Of a stretch of DNA of 64,000 bases, positions 36,884-46,484 are shown in pieces. Positions within the stretch are counted from its first letter, which is position 1. Each line of letters opens with the position of its first letter. The DNA lies in the NCBI RefSeq assembly GCF_007671675.1, contig NZ_VCGW01000002.1:806001-870000 (forward strand). The letters run 5' to 3'. A program made the position numbers and the translations under genes. Origin of the DNA: Marinobacter maritimus. GTDB lineage: Bacteria > Pseudomonadota > Gammaproteobacteria > Pseudomonadales > Oleiphilaceae. The notes under the pieces were generated by a model, which saw nothing but the letters and a program-made list of their open reading frames with translations, searched no databases and was not told where the DNA came from.

Positions 36884-38485
36884 TTGCTGGAGCGCCTGCA
36901 ACGCTTGCTTGGACTGCAGACAATACCGGGTGTGTTTTTCACTTCCGCTGGCGTGGCGGCGCTGTTTGTTGCCTTGGCCATACCTTTTGATCAGGCCGTG
37001 GCGGATATTTTCGGCGCCCTGACCGGCTGGGTTGCGCAAAACCTTGGTTGGTTCTACATACTCTCGGTTACCTCGCTTTTGCTGTTCCTGCTGGGGCTGG
37101 CGGTTAGCCGTTATGGCAGTATCCGCCTGGGCGCCGACGATTCCCGGCCGGATTATTCCAACCTCACCTGGTTCACCATGCTGTTTGCTGCAGGTATCGG
37201 GACCATTCTGATGTTCTGGGGCGTAGCGGAACCGATATCGCACTTTTCTAACCCGCCTTTTGACGGTGTTCAAGCCGGTTCTGAACAAGCCGCCAGTGAC
37301 GCCATGACCATAGCGCTTTATCACTTCGGCCTGCACACCTGGACGATATTCGCCATGCCCGGTTTGGCGATTGCTTACTTTGCCTACCGCCATAACCTGC
37401 CCATGCGTATCAGCAGCCTGTTCTACCCGCTGCTTGGCGACCGTATATATGGGCCCCTGGGGTGGACGGTGGATGTAATTGCCGTGCTGGGTACGTTGTT
37501 TGGGGTGGCTACCTCCCTTGGGCTTGGCACCTTGCAGCTCAACAGTGGCCTGGCCTACCTGTTTGGAACACCCTCGACAGGATGGGTTCAGGTGCTCCTC
37601 ATTACGGTGATTACCAGTATTGCCGCCACATCTGTGGCGTTGGGGCTGGACAAGGGCGTGCGTCGTCTTTCCCAGATCAATATTGTGTTGGCGTTACTGC
37701 TGGTTCTGTTTGTGCTGGTGCTGGGACCCACAGTGTTCATTGCTGAGGGTATGGTTCAGAGCGTTGGCGACTACTTTGATGCACTGCCATGGCTGGCGTT
37801 CTGGACGCAGACGTATACCGAATCGGACTGGCAGCGGCAGTGGACGCTGTTTTACTGGGCCTGGACGATTACATGGGCGCCTTATGTGGGTATTTTTATT
37901 GCCCGGATTTCCCGGGGCCGCACTATCCGCGAGTTTGTCGCCGGTGTGTTATTTGCGCCAACGGTGTTTACCCTGGTGTGGTTTGGGGTGTTCGGACTCT
38001 CCGCTATCAACGTGGAAATGAACGGGCAGGTAGCCCTGTTTGAACAGGTTCAGCAGGACCCCTCGGTGGCCATTTTCGCCTTTCTCGAGGCCTTTCCACT
38101 GTCGGAAGTGGGCTCGTTGCTGAGCATCATCATTATCGTTATTTTCTTCACGACCTCATCAGATTCTGCGTCTCTGGTGATCGATATGCTCACGCGCCGG
38201 GAGGATCAGCCGTCGCTGGTGCGTCAGAGGATTTTCTGGGCGGTTGCCCAAGGAGTGATTGCGGCAACCCTGCTTCTTGCAGGCGGGCTGGATGCGCTGC
38301 AGAACGTCATTACCTCTTTGGGGCTGCCGTTCTGTGTATTGCTTATTTTTATGGCGGTGTCGCTTTTCCGGGCGTTGAGAGCTGACCATCGCGGGTATTC
38401 CGTTAGCGAACTTGTGCAGGGGCGTGTTTTCCCGGAGGTGGAGGGCACTGCAGTGCAGAAAGAGGAGGGGCAGAATGTACCGTAA
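36884..38485 (+). CDS. BCCT family betaine/choline/carnitine transporter
   Basis: 533 residues, twelve helices. BCCT hallmarks: MLFAAGIGTILMFWGVAEPI (G-x-G motif in helix 3) and the tryptophan-rich helix 8 block FYWAWTITWAPYVGIFIARIS, with TTSSDSASLVIDML later. It imports betaine-like osmolytes by sodium symport, suited to a marine host; the precise substrate is unknown. It uses a TTG start at 36884, supported by GGGGAG 7 bases ahead. The downstream usp gene overlaps it by 11 bases. Confidence 0.92.
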   Translation: MLERLQRLLGLQTIPGVFFTSAGVAALFVALAIPFDQAVADIFGALTGWVAQNLGWFYILSVTSLLLFLLGLAVSRYGSIRLGADDSRPDYSNLTWFTMLFAAGIGTILMFWGVAEPISHFSNPPFDGVQAGSEQAASDAMTIALYHFGLHTWTIFAMPGLAIAYFAYRHNLPMRISSLFYPLLGDRIYGPLGWTVDVIAVLGTLFGVATSLGLGTLQLNSGLAYLFGTPSTGWVQVLLITVITSIAATSVALGLDKGVRRLSQINIVLALLLVLFVLVLGPTVFIAEGMVQSVGDYFDALPWLAFWTQTYTESDWQRQWTLFYWAWTITWAPYVGIFIARISRGRTIREFVAGVLFAPTVFTLVWFGVFGLSAINVEMNGQVALFEQVQQDPSVAIFAFLEAFPLSEVGSLLSIIIIVIFFTTSSDSASLVIDMLTRREDQPSLVRQRIFWAVAQGVIAATLLLAGGLDALQNVITSLGLPFCVLLIFMAVSLFRALRADHRGYSVSELVQGRVFPEVEGTAVQKEEGQNVP

Positions 38486-38942
38486 AATACTGTTAGCCAT
38501 AGATTATGAAGACGACGGCGAGGGCAAACGGGCGCTGGAGGAAGGTGTGAGGCTGATGGGTGAGGACAGCGAACTGCACCTGGCCACGGTGTTTAACCCT
38601 GGTGGTGCCGGGTTCTTTCCCCATGTGACCACAGACGCACCGGAAGACCGTGAAAACGAGGTAAAGGAAAGCCTCAGCCTGCTGGCGCGCAAGTACCTGC
38701 CCATGAAGTACAGCGCCAGCCTGCACGTTATAGCCGGCACTCCCGGAGAAAAGCTGTTGGCGTTGGCCGTGAATATTGGTGCAGACCTGCTTGTTCTGGT
38801 GTCCAAGGGCGCCAGCAGCCGCTGGCCAATGCGCCGGGCGACGGTTGAGTATGTGGCGGTTAACGCCTGCTGCGCGGTACTTATTTTGCCATCCCTGGTG
38901 AAAGCGCCGGAAGAAACCAGAGACACTCCCCCGGCGGGCTAA
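38475..38942 (+). CDS. Universal stress protein (UspA family), second copy
   Basis: 155 residues: MYRKILLAIDYEDDGEGKRA opening, Usp fold, HVIAGTPGEKLLALA and GADLLVLVSKGASSRW with the nucleotide-site G-x2-S-type segment, ending CAVLILPS. ATG 38475 with GAGGAGGGG ahead, and an 11-base overlap with the BCCT gene: the pair is translationally coupled, as seen for TeaD-like Usp proteins that control osmolyte carriers in marine bacteria. Confidence 0.88.
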   Translation: MYRKILLAIDYEDDGEGKRALEEGVRLMGEDSELHLATVFNPGGAGFFPHVTTDAPEDRENEVKESLSLLARKYLPMKYSASLHVIAGTPGEKLLALAVNIGADLLVLVSKGASSRWPMRRATVEYVAVNACCAVLILPSLVKAPEETRDTPPAG

Positions 38943-39132
38943 GGGGGTGTCTGATATTCAACAGCTCAGATCCTAAGCCATCGTCGAACAGCGAAAGCTG
39001 GTTTTCGTTCGGAGCTTTTTTGCTTCTGCCTTCACCTGGTCGCCGCTGAACCGGCGCGATGTAGGTGCCACCGCCAAATCGCTCCTGCTGGGCCCTGTTT
39101 GCCGGTCCGGACAGGTGCGGTTTTTTGTGCAT
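38881..39132 (-). CDS. Possible small protein with beta-clamp-like motif QLSLF
   Basis: An 83-codon frame that fills most of the gap between usp and the HAD gene. It is basic and protein-like at first (KKPHLSGPANRAQQERFGGG), then carries NENQLSLFDDG, matching the QL(S/D)LF motif by which proteins bind the DNA polymerase sliding clamp. The last 20 codons are antisense to usp and look unconserved. The ribosome site is weak. No known family is recognised; it could be an unrecognised small DNA-metabolism protein, a fragment, or chance. Confidence 0.3.
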   Translation of the reverse strand: MHKKPHLSGPANRAQQERFGGGTYIAPVQRRPGEGRSKKAPNENQLSLFDDGLGSELLNIRHPLSPPGECLWFLPALSPGMAK

Positions 39133-39201
39133 TGGTCCAATATGGTTTTAACTGATGGATAACGTTCGTCTATACGGCTGCGAAACGCCAAAGGATTGTT
39201 T

Positions 39202-40890
39202 ATGGACCGCTTGAGTGAGCGCCTGTCTGCGCCCTCGGTGCTGATATTCGACTGGCATGGAACCCTGGTGGATACCCACGACGCCATGTTCAGCGCCATG
39301 GAAGATATGTTGCCGCAACTGGAGGAGCTTGGGCTGGTGGATCAGCTGCTGCCTGAAGATCAGTGCCGAACGGAAGACGATGCGAGGCTGGTCCGTTACA
39401 TTCGCATTTTTCGGCGTTTGCACCCGCGCATTCTCGCAGAGCGCAGGGTCTCACGAACCGACATTTTCAGTGCGATTTTTGGCGACAACAAAAAAGCCAG
39501 GCTGGTTGCCCATCAGGCCTACAACGAGGCGTACCGGCGTTACTTCGGACAGGTTCGGCCATTTCAGCCGGGTGCCTATGAATACCTCTGCGCGCTTCGG
39601 TCCATGGGTATGCGGCTGGCTGTCGCGACTAACCGAAACCGGGAGTTTCTCGACAGGGAGCTGAAAACCGTTGATGAGGGGCGTTGGCAGAACCTGTTCG
39701 AGGTCACTGTCTGCGCCGATGACGTTACCGAATACAAGCCTGATCCGCAGGTGATCAGCCGGGTGCTGGAAAAGCTCGATCTTCCTGCAGACAAACGCGC
39801 CTGGTATATCGGCGACAGTTATGTCGACATGCTTACCGCAGACCGTGCCGGAGTTTCCGGTATTTTTTACAACGGCGCTCAATGGGAGGCCGACCGTATT
39901 CGGAGCTGGTTTACCCGGCGCGATGAACCTCTGGCGGTGTTGAACAGCTTTGAAGAGCTGATGGATCTGCTTGCCCTGATTGAACGGGATGAGCCGGAGA
40001 AATTCCTGCACTCCCCGGCGGAAGTTCGTCCCAGCCCTTTTCCACCGCCAGCCCGCCCCGAGCCACGCATCGAGCCGGATTGGCACCCTGCCGTGGTGCG
40101 GCTTATCCGGCCCGAGGTGATACTGTTCGACTGGCACGCAACGCTTGTGGATACTCTCGATGCCATGTATCACGCGGTGGATGACATGTTCCCGGATTTC
40201 CACACGCTCGGGTTAATGCCGCGAATGGTGGCGCCTGAAGACAGCAAAACCCCTGAGGACGCCAGACTGGTGGCTTATGTGCGTGAGTTTGCCAAGCTTC
40301 ACCCCAAGGTAAAGGCCGACCGGAAGATCTCGCGCACGGATATTTTTGAAGTGCTCTTCGGTGATGATCAGGAAGCAAAACAGATTGCCCACAAGGCGTT
40401 CAATCACCATTACCGTAATCACTACGGCACCGTAAAAGCCTTTGAGGCAAAAGTCCGAGCGGTGCTCGAAGGCCTGCGACGCCTGGACATTCAGGTCGGT
40501 GTGATTACCAATCGTGACCGGGAGTTTTTCGAGCACGAACTGGCGGCTGTTGAAGATACCGGTTGGGTGGAGTTGTTTGATGCGGACGTTTGCGGCGATG
40601 ACACTCCTCTGCGCAAACCGCACCCGGATCAGCTCTTGCTGGCGGTGCAAAAGCTGGATTATCCGCCTGACCCGAGTGTCTGGTACGTCGGCGACAGCAC
40701 CACCGACGTTATTGCCGCCAAGCGCGCGGGCATGACGTCCGTATTTTTTAATGGCGCGCAGTGGGACTTGCCGTGGCTGAACCGGATCTTCCCTGGCACC
40801 CACAAACATCCGGATAAACCGGATGTGGTGGTGAATGATTTCTCGGAATTCTGGGCGTTGGTGCTTGCCTGCGAAGTCGGGCCGCCTTGA
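39202..40890 (+). CDS. Tandem HAD-superfamily protein with D-W-H motif I in both halves
   Basis: 562 residues, two HAD-like phosphatase domains (about 12-265 and 305-555) joined by a proline-rich linker (RPSPFPPPARPEPRIEP). Each half retains motif I nucleophile D (FDWHGTLVDT, D17; FDWHATLVDT, D310), motif II Thr (ATNRN, ITNRD), motif III Lys (YKPDP, RKPHP) and motif IV (IGDSYVDM, VGDSTTDV). The general acid/base Asp at +2 is His (H19, H312) in both. The start is ATG 39202 after AAAGGA; TTG 39196 is less likely. Phosphoglycolate phosphatase-like by fold; activity and substrate unknown. Single-gene unit. Confidence 0.85.
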   Translation: MDRLSERLSAPSVLIFDWHGTLVDTHDAMFSAMEDMLPQLEELGLVDQLLPEDQCRTEDDARLVRYIRIFRRLHPRILAERRVSRTDIFSAIFGDNKKARLVAHQAYNEAYRRYFGQVRPFQPGAYEYLCALRSMGMRLAVATNRNREFLDRELKTVDEGRWQNLFEVTVCADDVTEYKPDPQVISRVLEKLDLPADKRAWYIGDSYVDMLTADRAGVSGIFYNGAQWEADRIRSWFTRRDEPLAVLNSFEELMDLLALIERDEPEKFLHSPAEVRPSPFPPPARPEPRIEPDWHPAVVRLIRPEVILFDWHATLVDTLDAMYHAVDDMFPDFHTLGLMPRMVAPEDSKTPEDARLVAYVREFAKLHPKVKADRKISRTDIFEVLFGDDQEAKQIAHKAFNHHYRNHYGTVKAFEAKVRAVLEGLRRLDIQVGVITNRDREFFEHELAAVEDTGWVELFDADVCGDDTPLRKPHPDQLLLAVQKLDYPPDPSVWYVGDSTTDVIAAKRAGMTSVFFNGAQWDLPWLNRIFPGTHKHPDKPDVVVNDFSEFWALVLACEVGPP

Positions 40891-40899
40891 TGCCCTGGC

Positions 40900-42432
40900 T
40901 CAAAGCTCTTCCAGGTGCTCAAGCAGGTAATTGGCTCGTTTGAGCAAGGCTTCGCGCTTTTCCGGCTTTTGCTTTTCCCAGTTCCGGTACATCATGCCCA
41001 TGCGTGGATTGCCCTCAAAGTCAGCCCGGTGCCGGTCGATGAAGTGCCAGTACAGTGAGTTAAACGGGCAGGCGTCCGGTTCGGTGCTTTTGCTGACTTT
41101 ATAGTGGCAATTGGCGCAGTGGTCAGACATACGCTGGATGTACTTGCCGCTGGCGGCGTAGGGTTTTGAGCCAAGATAGCCACCATCGGCATGCATCACC
41201 ATGCCCAGCACGTTGGGCAACTCTACCCAGTCATAAGCATCCGCATATACGGCCAGATACCAGTCGCAGATTTCCTCCGGTTTTACACCTGCGAGCAGAG
41301 CAAAGTTGCCAGTAACCATCAACCTTTGAATATGATGCGCGTAGGCGTTGCGCCGGGTCGCGTCGATGGCCTTGTGCATGCAGCGCATCTTTGTCTCGCC
41401 CGTCCAGTAGAACCAGGGCAGGGAACGAGTATTGCCCAGGCGATTCTCCTTGGCGTAACCCGGCATGTGCAACCAGTAGATACCCCGAACGAACTCGCGC
41501 CAGCCAAGGATCTGACGGATAAACCCCTCAACTGCATTGATGGGCGCCAGCCCGGCGTACCAGGCTCTTGCGGCGGCTTCGCACACGGCCAGAGGGTCAA
41601 GCAGGCCGCAGTTGATGTAGGGCGAGAGAATCGAGTGGAACAGCCAGTCTTCGGTGTCGGACATAGCGTCCTGATAATCGCCGAAGCAGGGGAGGGTAAA
41701 TTCGATAAAATAGTTCAGGGCTTCTTGCGCATCCCCATGGGTGACTGCGAAGTGAAAGTCGTCAGTGTTGCCAAAGTGGTCAGGGAAGTGTTGGTCAACC
41801 AAGTCAATAACATCACGGGTGATGGTGTCTGGCTCTATTCTGAATGGCGCCGGGGCGGGGGGCTTGCCGCTCCATTTGCGCCGGTTGTCGGCATCGAAGT
41901 TCCAGCTGCCGCCTTCGGGCTTGTCGTCCGGTGTCATTAGCAGGCCGGTTTTACGTCGCATTTCACGGTAGAAGAACTCCATGCGCAGTTGCTTGCGGTC
42001 TTCGGCCCAGTCTGCGAACTCGCGTTTGCTGGCGATAAAGCGGGTATCGGTGCGGGTGTCTACTGGCACACCAAGGCGCTCTTGCCATTGATTGATCTGG
42101 TTGTGCAAGCGCCATTCGCCGCACTCGGTTGTGATGATCGTGTCCGGGCTTAAATCTTCCAGCAGGGTTGATACAACGGCTTCAAGACTCTGATGTTCGT
42201 TGTCTGGGTGATAGTGCTGATAGTGAACCCGCCAGCCATCCTGCTCCAGTTGCTGCCCAAAGTGGCGCATGGCGCTGAACAGCAGCACCAGCTTTTTCTT
42301 GTGGTGGTTGGTGTAGCTCGCCTCCTCATGTACCTCCGCCATCACAATTCTGTCGCGCTTGGGATCGGCGCCTTCCAGAGCGCTGATATCGGTTGTTAGC
42401 TGATCGCCAAGGATCAGAATCAGATTGGCCAT
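40900..42432 (-). CDS. Fe-S bacterial cryptochrome/photolyase (FeS-BCP, PhrB type)
   Basis: 510 residues. The N-terminus MANLILILGDQLTTDISAL is the antenna Rossmann domain of the FeS-BCP/CryPro group. The FAD-binding half contains GLAPINAVEGFIRQILGWRE and RNAYAHHIQRLMVTGNFALL, and cysteines in PYINCGLLDP, HCANCHYKV and DACPFN fit the four ligands of its 4Fe-4S cluster. Relatives repair (6-4) photoproducts or act as light sensors. Convergent with the HAD gene, 9 bases between stops. Confidence 0.92.
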   Translation of the reverse strand: MANLILILGDQLTTDISALEGADPKRDRIVMAEVHEEASYTNHHKKKLVLLFSAMRHFGQQLEQDGWRVHYQHYHPDNEHQSLEAVVSTLLEDLSPDTIITTECGEWRLHNQINQWQERLGVPVDTRTDTRFIASKREFADWAEDRKQLRMEFFYREMRRKTGLLMTPDDKPEGGSWNFDADNRRKWSGKPPAPAPFRIEPDTITRDVIDLVDQHFPDHFGNTDDFHFAVTHGDAQEALNYFIEFTLPCFGDYQDAMSDTEDWLFHSILSPYINCGLLDPLAVCEAAARAWYAGLAPINAVEGFIRQILGWREFVRGIYWLHMPGYAKENRLGNTRSLPWFYWTGETKMRCMHKAIDATRRNAYAHHIQRLMVTGNFALLAGVKPEEICDWYLAVYADAYDWVELPNVLGMVMHADGGYLGSKPYAASGKYIQRMSDHCANCHYKVSKSTEPDACPFNSLYWHFIDRHRADFEGNPRMGMMYRNWEKQKPEKREALLKRANYLLEHLEEL

Positions 42433-42584
42433 GAAGAGTTCGCTCCAGTGACTGGCGGATTTTTGTTCTGAGGGGCATGCGGGGCATTACCCAAAGTAGG
42501 TAGTCAGAATACGCCTTGTGCGCAAGGGTGGTTCAGGCCCCAAGATGATAAAATTCGGATAGTTGTCAACAGCTGGTCGTCAGG

Positions 42585-42626
42585 ATGACTCGCATCAAGA
42601 TGCGCGCAGCCCGCTTGGCATATAAT
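42585..42626 (+). promoter_or_regulatory. FNR/ANR-type promoter of hemN
   Basis: ATGAC-TCGC-ATCAA (42585-42598) and a consensus -10 TATAAT (42621-42626). The dyad centre at 42591.5 lies 41.5 bases from the start site expected near 42633. The spacing is exactly that of class II FNR promoters, though one half of the dyad is degenerate. Confidence 0.75.
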
Positions 42627-42675
42627 GTCCCGCTCCTCGGCTGATCTTTCACATCACACGCTCAGAGTTTTTATT

Positions 42676-44094
42676 ATGGCTTCCAAACCCGCACCGCAGA
42701 CTGCTGAATCCACCCTCCCGGAATTCATGTGGGATGATGCGCTGATCAAGCGCTACGATCTCAGCGGGCCGCGCTATACATCGTATCCAACGGCTGTGGA
42801 GTTTAATCAGAACTACCCGGTGGAGCAGATGGTAGAAGCTGCAGCGCGCAGCAAAGCCAGCAACCGGCCGCTTTCTCTGTATACCCATCTGCCATTCTGC
42901 GCACACCTTTGTTACTACTGTGCCTGTAACAAGGTAATTACCAAGAAGCGTGACAAGGCTATGCCTTATGTAGAGCGTGTTCTGAAAGAAGCGGCCATGC
43001 AATCCAGGCTTTTTGGCTCGGATCGCCAGGTAAAACAGCTGCATTGGGGCGGCGGTACACCAACGTTTCTGCCGAAAGATGTCATGCAGGAACTGATGGC
43101 CGGCTACGCCGAGCTGTTCAACCTGCAAAGCGGTGATGAGCGTGATTACAGCGTGGAGATTGACCCGCGTGAAGTGGATCAGGACACCCTGCCGACACTC
43201 TGGCAATTGGGCTTTAACCGCATCAGCCTGGGTGTGCAGGATGTGAACCCGGAAGTTCAGAAAGCGGTTAATCGCATCCAGCCACGGGAAATGACGGAAG
43301 CGGTTTTGAGCGAGGCCCGGCAGCTCGGGTTCCGCTCCATCAACCTTGACCTGATCTACGGCTTGCCGCACCAGACGCCGGAAAGCTTTGCAGATACCCT
43401 GGAAGCGGTGCTCGAAATGTCTCCAGACCGACTGTCTGTTTTCAGCTACGCCCACCTGCCCGATCGGTTTTATCCGCAAACCCGAATCAAGAATGACACG
43501 CTGCCATCGCCGCAGCAAAAGCTGACCATTTTGCACAACACCATCAACCGCCTGCTTGAGGCGGGTTACGAATACATCGGTATGGATCATTTTGCCAAGC
43601 CGGATGATAGCCTGGCCGTGGCCCAGCGCGCCGGACGGCTGCACAGGAACTTCCAGGGTTACACCACCCACTCGGACTGCGATCTGGTTTCTCTGGGTGT
43701 CTCGGCGATCGGCCAGACTGACGATGCCTACTTCCAGAATAACCACGATCTGCCCGCTTGGGAGGCCTCTATCGACGCCGGCCAGTTGGCCATTACCAAA
43801 GGCGTAAACCTGACGCGGGATGATCGCATTCGGCGCTGGGTGATTGGCCAGCTCATTTGCCAGTTCCGCCTGGATCGCCAGCAGTTTGCTGCTCAGTGGC
43901 AGGAAGATTTTGATGGTTACTTTGCGGACGAACTTGCTCGCCTCAGGCCGATGATTGCCGATGAGCTGATTGGTGATAATGGTCAGGTGCTGCAAGTAGA
44001 GCCGGCCGGTCGGCTGCTGATCCGTGCCATATGCCAGATCTTCGATTTTTACCGCAAAGAAGGTGCCAGCCAGCGGTTTTCCCGCATCATCTGA
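42676..44094 (+). CDS. hemN: Oxygen-independent coproporphyrinogen III dehydrogenase HemN
   Basis: 472 residues, radical SAM. The cluster motif is C75-x3-C79-x2-C82-x-C84 (PFCAHLCYYCACNK), the Cys pattern of true HemN, with the GGGTPTFLP motif next. It converts coproporphyrinogen III to protoporphyrinogen IX without oxygen, using two SAM. The start at 42676 is used since the longer frame from 42625 begins inside the -10 hexamer. Needed for heme b and c in NarI, NirS and NorCB under anoxia. Confidence 0.97.
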   Translation: MASKPAPQTAESTLPEFMWDDALIKRYDLSGPRYTSYPTAVEFNQNYPVEQMVEAAARSKASNRPLSLYTHLPFCAHLCYYCACNKVITKKRDKAMPYVERVLKEAAMQSRLFGSDRQVKQLHWGGGTPTFLPKDVMQELMAGYAELFNLQSGDERDYSVEIDPREVDQDTLPTLWQLGFNRISLGVQDVNPEVQKAVNRIQPREMTEAVLSEARQLGFRSINLDLIYGLPHQTPESFADTLEAVLEMSPDRLSVFSYAHLPDRFYPQTRIKNDTLPSPQQKLTILHNTINRLLEAGYEYIGMDHFAKPDDSLAVAQRAGRLHRNFQGYTTHSDCDLVSLGVSAIGQTDDAYFQNNHDLPAWEASIDAGQLAITKGVNLTRDDRIRRWVIGQLICQFRLDRQQFAAQWQEDFDGYFADELARLRPMIADELIGDNGQVLQVEPAGRLLIRAICQIFDFYRKEGASQRFSRII

Positions 44095-44116
44095 CTTCCT
44101 TCCAGCCAGGGTAAAC

Positions 44117-44139
44117 TCCGGGGCGTCCCGTGCCCCGGA
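44117..44139. terminator. Hairpin between hemN and the convergent chemoreceptor gene
   Basis: TCCGGGGC (44117-44124), seven-base loop, GCCCCGGA (44132-44139). It is in the 69-base gap between converging genes, lacking a T-run; probably a shared stop signal. Confidence 0.5.
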
Positions 44140-44163
44140 TACCTCTCTCCCGCGGCAGCGTGA

Positions 44164-46191
44164 TCAGGCTGCTGAAACCTTGAACTCATTGGCCAGATCC
44201 TGAAGCTGCCGGGCCAGTCTTGCCTGTTCGCCCGTAACATGGGAGATCTCCTGGGAGCCGGTCAGCGTCAGTGTGGCTACCTCACTGACAGATTCCATAT
44301 TTGCGGCCAGCTCGCGAGTTACAGCCACCTGCTGCTCGGACGCCGCCGCAATCTGGGTGGCCATGTCAGAGATACTGTTTACGTCTCCAAGGATGGCAGC
44401 AAATGTTTGCTCAAGCTCAGAAGACTGTGCGCTGGCTTCATTGGCCAGTTCGTGGCTGGCAATGATCGAACGGCTGGCATTTTCAGTGATCACCTGAAAA
44501 CCATTGATAATGTCTTCAATCTGAGTAGTGGATTCGTGGGTCTGGCGGGCCAGTGTACGAACCTCGTCAGCAACAACGGCAAACCCCCTGCCATGTTCAC
44601 CGGCCCGGGCGGCTTCAATGGCTGCGTTCAAGGCCAGAAGATTGGTCTGGTCAGCAACCTTGCGTATCACATCCATAACTTCCACGATACTGCCGCTACG
44701 TTTCTCCAGTTCTTCAATAACGTCATTAACATCTTTAACCGAACTGGCCAGGGAACGTATGCGGCGCACGCTGCCTTGCAGGACTTCTTCACCCGCGCGG
44801 CTTCTCTCCATGACCGTCGTAGCGGCATCAGCCACTTGCTGGGTATTTTGGGAAATCTGCTCTGAGGTAGACGACATCTCCTCAGTAGCGGCCGCGACCT
44901 GTTCTATTTGCTGCTGTTGGGTCTTGGTTTGAGTGGCGTTCTGATCAGCGACAGAGCTGGTTTCTTCGGTGGCCGTTGCCAGTTGCACGCTGGCGCTGTC
45001 GATGTGTTTGAGGGCACCGCCAAACCGGGCGAACAGTTCGTTGATGGCGCGTCCGATGGTGCCGACTTCATCTTTGCTGGAAATGTGAACCTGCTGTGTC
45101 AGGTCCTTGTTGTCCATGGCGTGCTGCACACCAACGAGCAGGCTGTTGATCTGTCGGTTGATTGCGCTGACCATGAGCAGAATCAGCGCAAAGACAATAA
45201 TGATTGCAGCCCCGGCAATGCCAGAGGTCGCAAACACCTCCTGGCGAGCGCGCGCGAGGCTTTGGTCTGCAGCGCCCGATGTGTTATCCAGCAGAGCTTG
45301 GCGCAGGTCGTTCAGGTTGCCTAGCCGCTCGGTGGTGATATCGAACCATTCCGCAGAGTCCAGGGCGTACATACCGGAAGGACTGCTGAACAAGGTGTCG
45401 CGCTTTTCCTGCAGATTGCGGCTTTCAGTCGTGGCTGGCAGGTCTTCCAGCGCGGCAAACAGACTGGAATCCGGCGGCAGCATGGCGCTAGCTTCGCGGA
45501 TAAAGGCTTGTTGGTGACCCTCAAACCCGGCGATTTTCTGGATGGAGGGTAGGTCGAAGTCTCCGCTGCTGATCAGAGCCGCCCCCGCTGCGCGTTCTTT
45601 GCCGGCAGACTCTGCCGCTTCCGCCAACGCATAGTAGGCGTTGATGTCACGGGTCAGCTCGGGATCGGTAGAGCGCGAAATGACCAGAGGGATCCGGTCA
45701 AGTAACCCTGTGATCAATTGCGTATAAAGAGCGCCAGACTCACGGCCATTGATTGAGCGGTTGTCGACCTTGCTGCGAAGCTGGCCCAGCGTTGCCAGAT
45801 CCCGCTCCACAGAGTGAATGCTGTTACTGACGGCAGGGCTGAAATTGGCCTCTTGTGTGAGAGTGCCAATACGGGTGCGGTACTCAGAGAGCCGCGTATC
45901 GGTTTGTTGGCGCTGGTTATTCAGTGCCTGCTCGGCACGTGGCGCCGCATCGCGATCCGCTCCGGTGGACAGCACCACGGCAGTCCGCCCGCGTTCTTTC
46001 TGCAATGTCTCGATCAGGGGGTCGCCGACATCAGCCAACTGAACCAGTGATCGTAACTGGCCCATATCACCTAGCTGCTCGGTACTCAACGCGATGCTTT
46101 CAACCGCTAAATAGAGGATCACCAGCAACGCCGGCACCACAAGCGTGATGAGTTTTCCCCGCATGGAGAGATTGTTGATGGCGTTTTTCAT
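44164..46191 (-). CDS. Methyl-accepting chemotaxis protein with a NIT (nitrate/nitrite-type) sensor domain
   Basis: 675 residues. TM1 ([22 protein letters not shown]), a large periplasmic NIT domain (about 35-320, with [11 protein letters not shown] and later [19 protein letters not shown]), TM2 ([19 protein letters not shown]), HAMP and a signalling region with the hairpin [40 protein letters not shown] domains are thought to sense nitrate or nitrite, so the gene would add taxis toward the electron acceptor handled by its neighbours. Ligand inferred from domain class, not shown. Confidence 0.9.
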   Translation of the reverse strand: MKNAINNLSMRGKLITLVVPALLVILYLAVESIALSTEQLGDMGQLRSLVQLADVGDPLIETLQKERGRTAVVLSTGADRDAAPRAEQALNNQRQQTDTRLSEYRTRIGTLTQEANFSPAVSNSIHSVERDLATLGQLRSKVDNRSINGRESGALYTQLITGLLDRIPLVISRSTDPELTRDINAYYALAEAAESAGKERAAGAALISSGDFDLPSIQKIAGFEGHQQAFIREASAMLPPDSSLFAALEDLPATTESRNLQEKRDTLFSSPSGMYALDSAEWFDITTERLGNLNDLRQALLDNTSGAADQSLARARQEVFATSGIAGAAIIIVFALILLMVSAINRQINSLLVGVQHAMDNKDLTQQVHISSKDEVGTIGRAINELFARFGGALKHIDSASVQLATATEETSSVADQNATQTKTQQQQIEQVAAATEEMSSTSEQISQNTQQVADAATTVMERSRAGEEVLQGSVRRIRSLASSVKDVNDVIEELEKRSGSIVEVMDVIRKVADQTNLLALNAAIEAARAGEHGRGFAVVADEVRTLARQTHESTTQIEDIINGFQVITENASRSIIASHELANEASAQSSELEQTFAAILGDVNSISDMATQIAAASEQQVAVTRELAANMESVSEVATLTLTGSQEISHVTGEQARLARQLQDLANEFKVSAA

Positions 46192-46415
46192 CGGGAGTCC
46201 TCAAGATCTGTAAATGGACTTCATTGTGGGCAACCGCATTGGCCTGCACCATTCACAGAACGAGGTACCCGAAGAGGTAGATGTATGTCGGTAACATATT
46301 GTTATTCAATGTTAATCTCCCGTTTTTCAACGCAATTATCGGTCTATACGTAATGATGCGTGGGTTACTCCTTTATAGGTAGCTGCTCGGAGTATTCCGG
46401 GTATCAACGGTTCTG

Positions 46416-46457
46416 CTGACAAAGGTCAATGCCCTGAAAGATCGCCCCGCGTATGGT
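46416..46457 (+). promoter_or_regulatory. Candidate FNR/DNR promoter of ubiU
   Basis: CTGAC-AAAG-GTCAA (46416-46429), a degenerate dyad, with TATGGT (46452-46457) at the -10 position expected for a start near 46464. Weaker than the nirS and norC boxes. Confidence 0.5.
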
Positions 46458-46484
46458 CGGTACAACTTTTACGTGGAGGCAGCC

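Noticed and set aside
38973..39299. 108-codon minus-strand frame overlapping the HAD gene start
   Set aside because: It overlaps the firmly supported HAD N-terminus and has no similarity to known proteins. The neighbouring 38881-39132 frame was kept only at low confidence for its motif.
42649..43995. 448-codon frame on the minus strand opposite hemN
   Set aside because: It lies wholly inside hemN in antisense, has no ribosome site or known domain, and hemN is certain.
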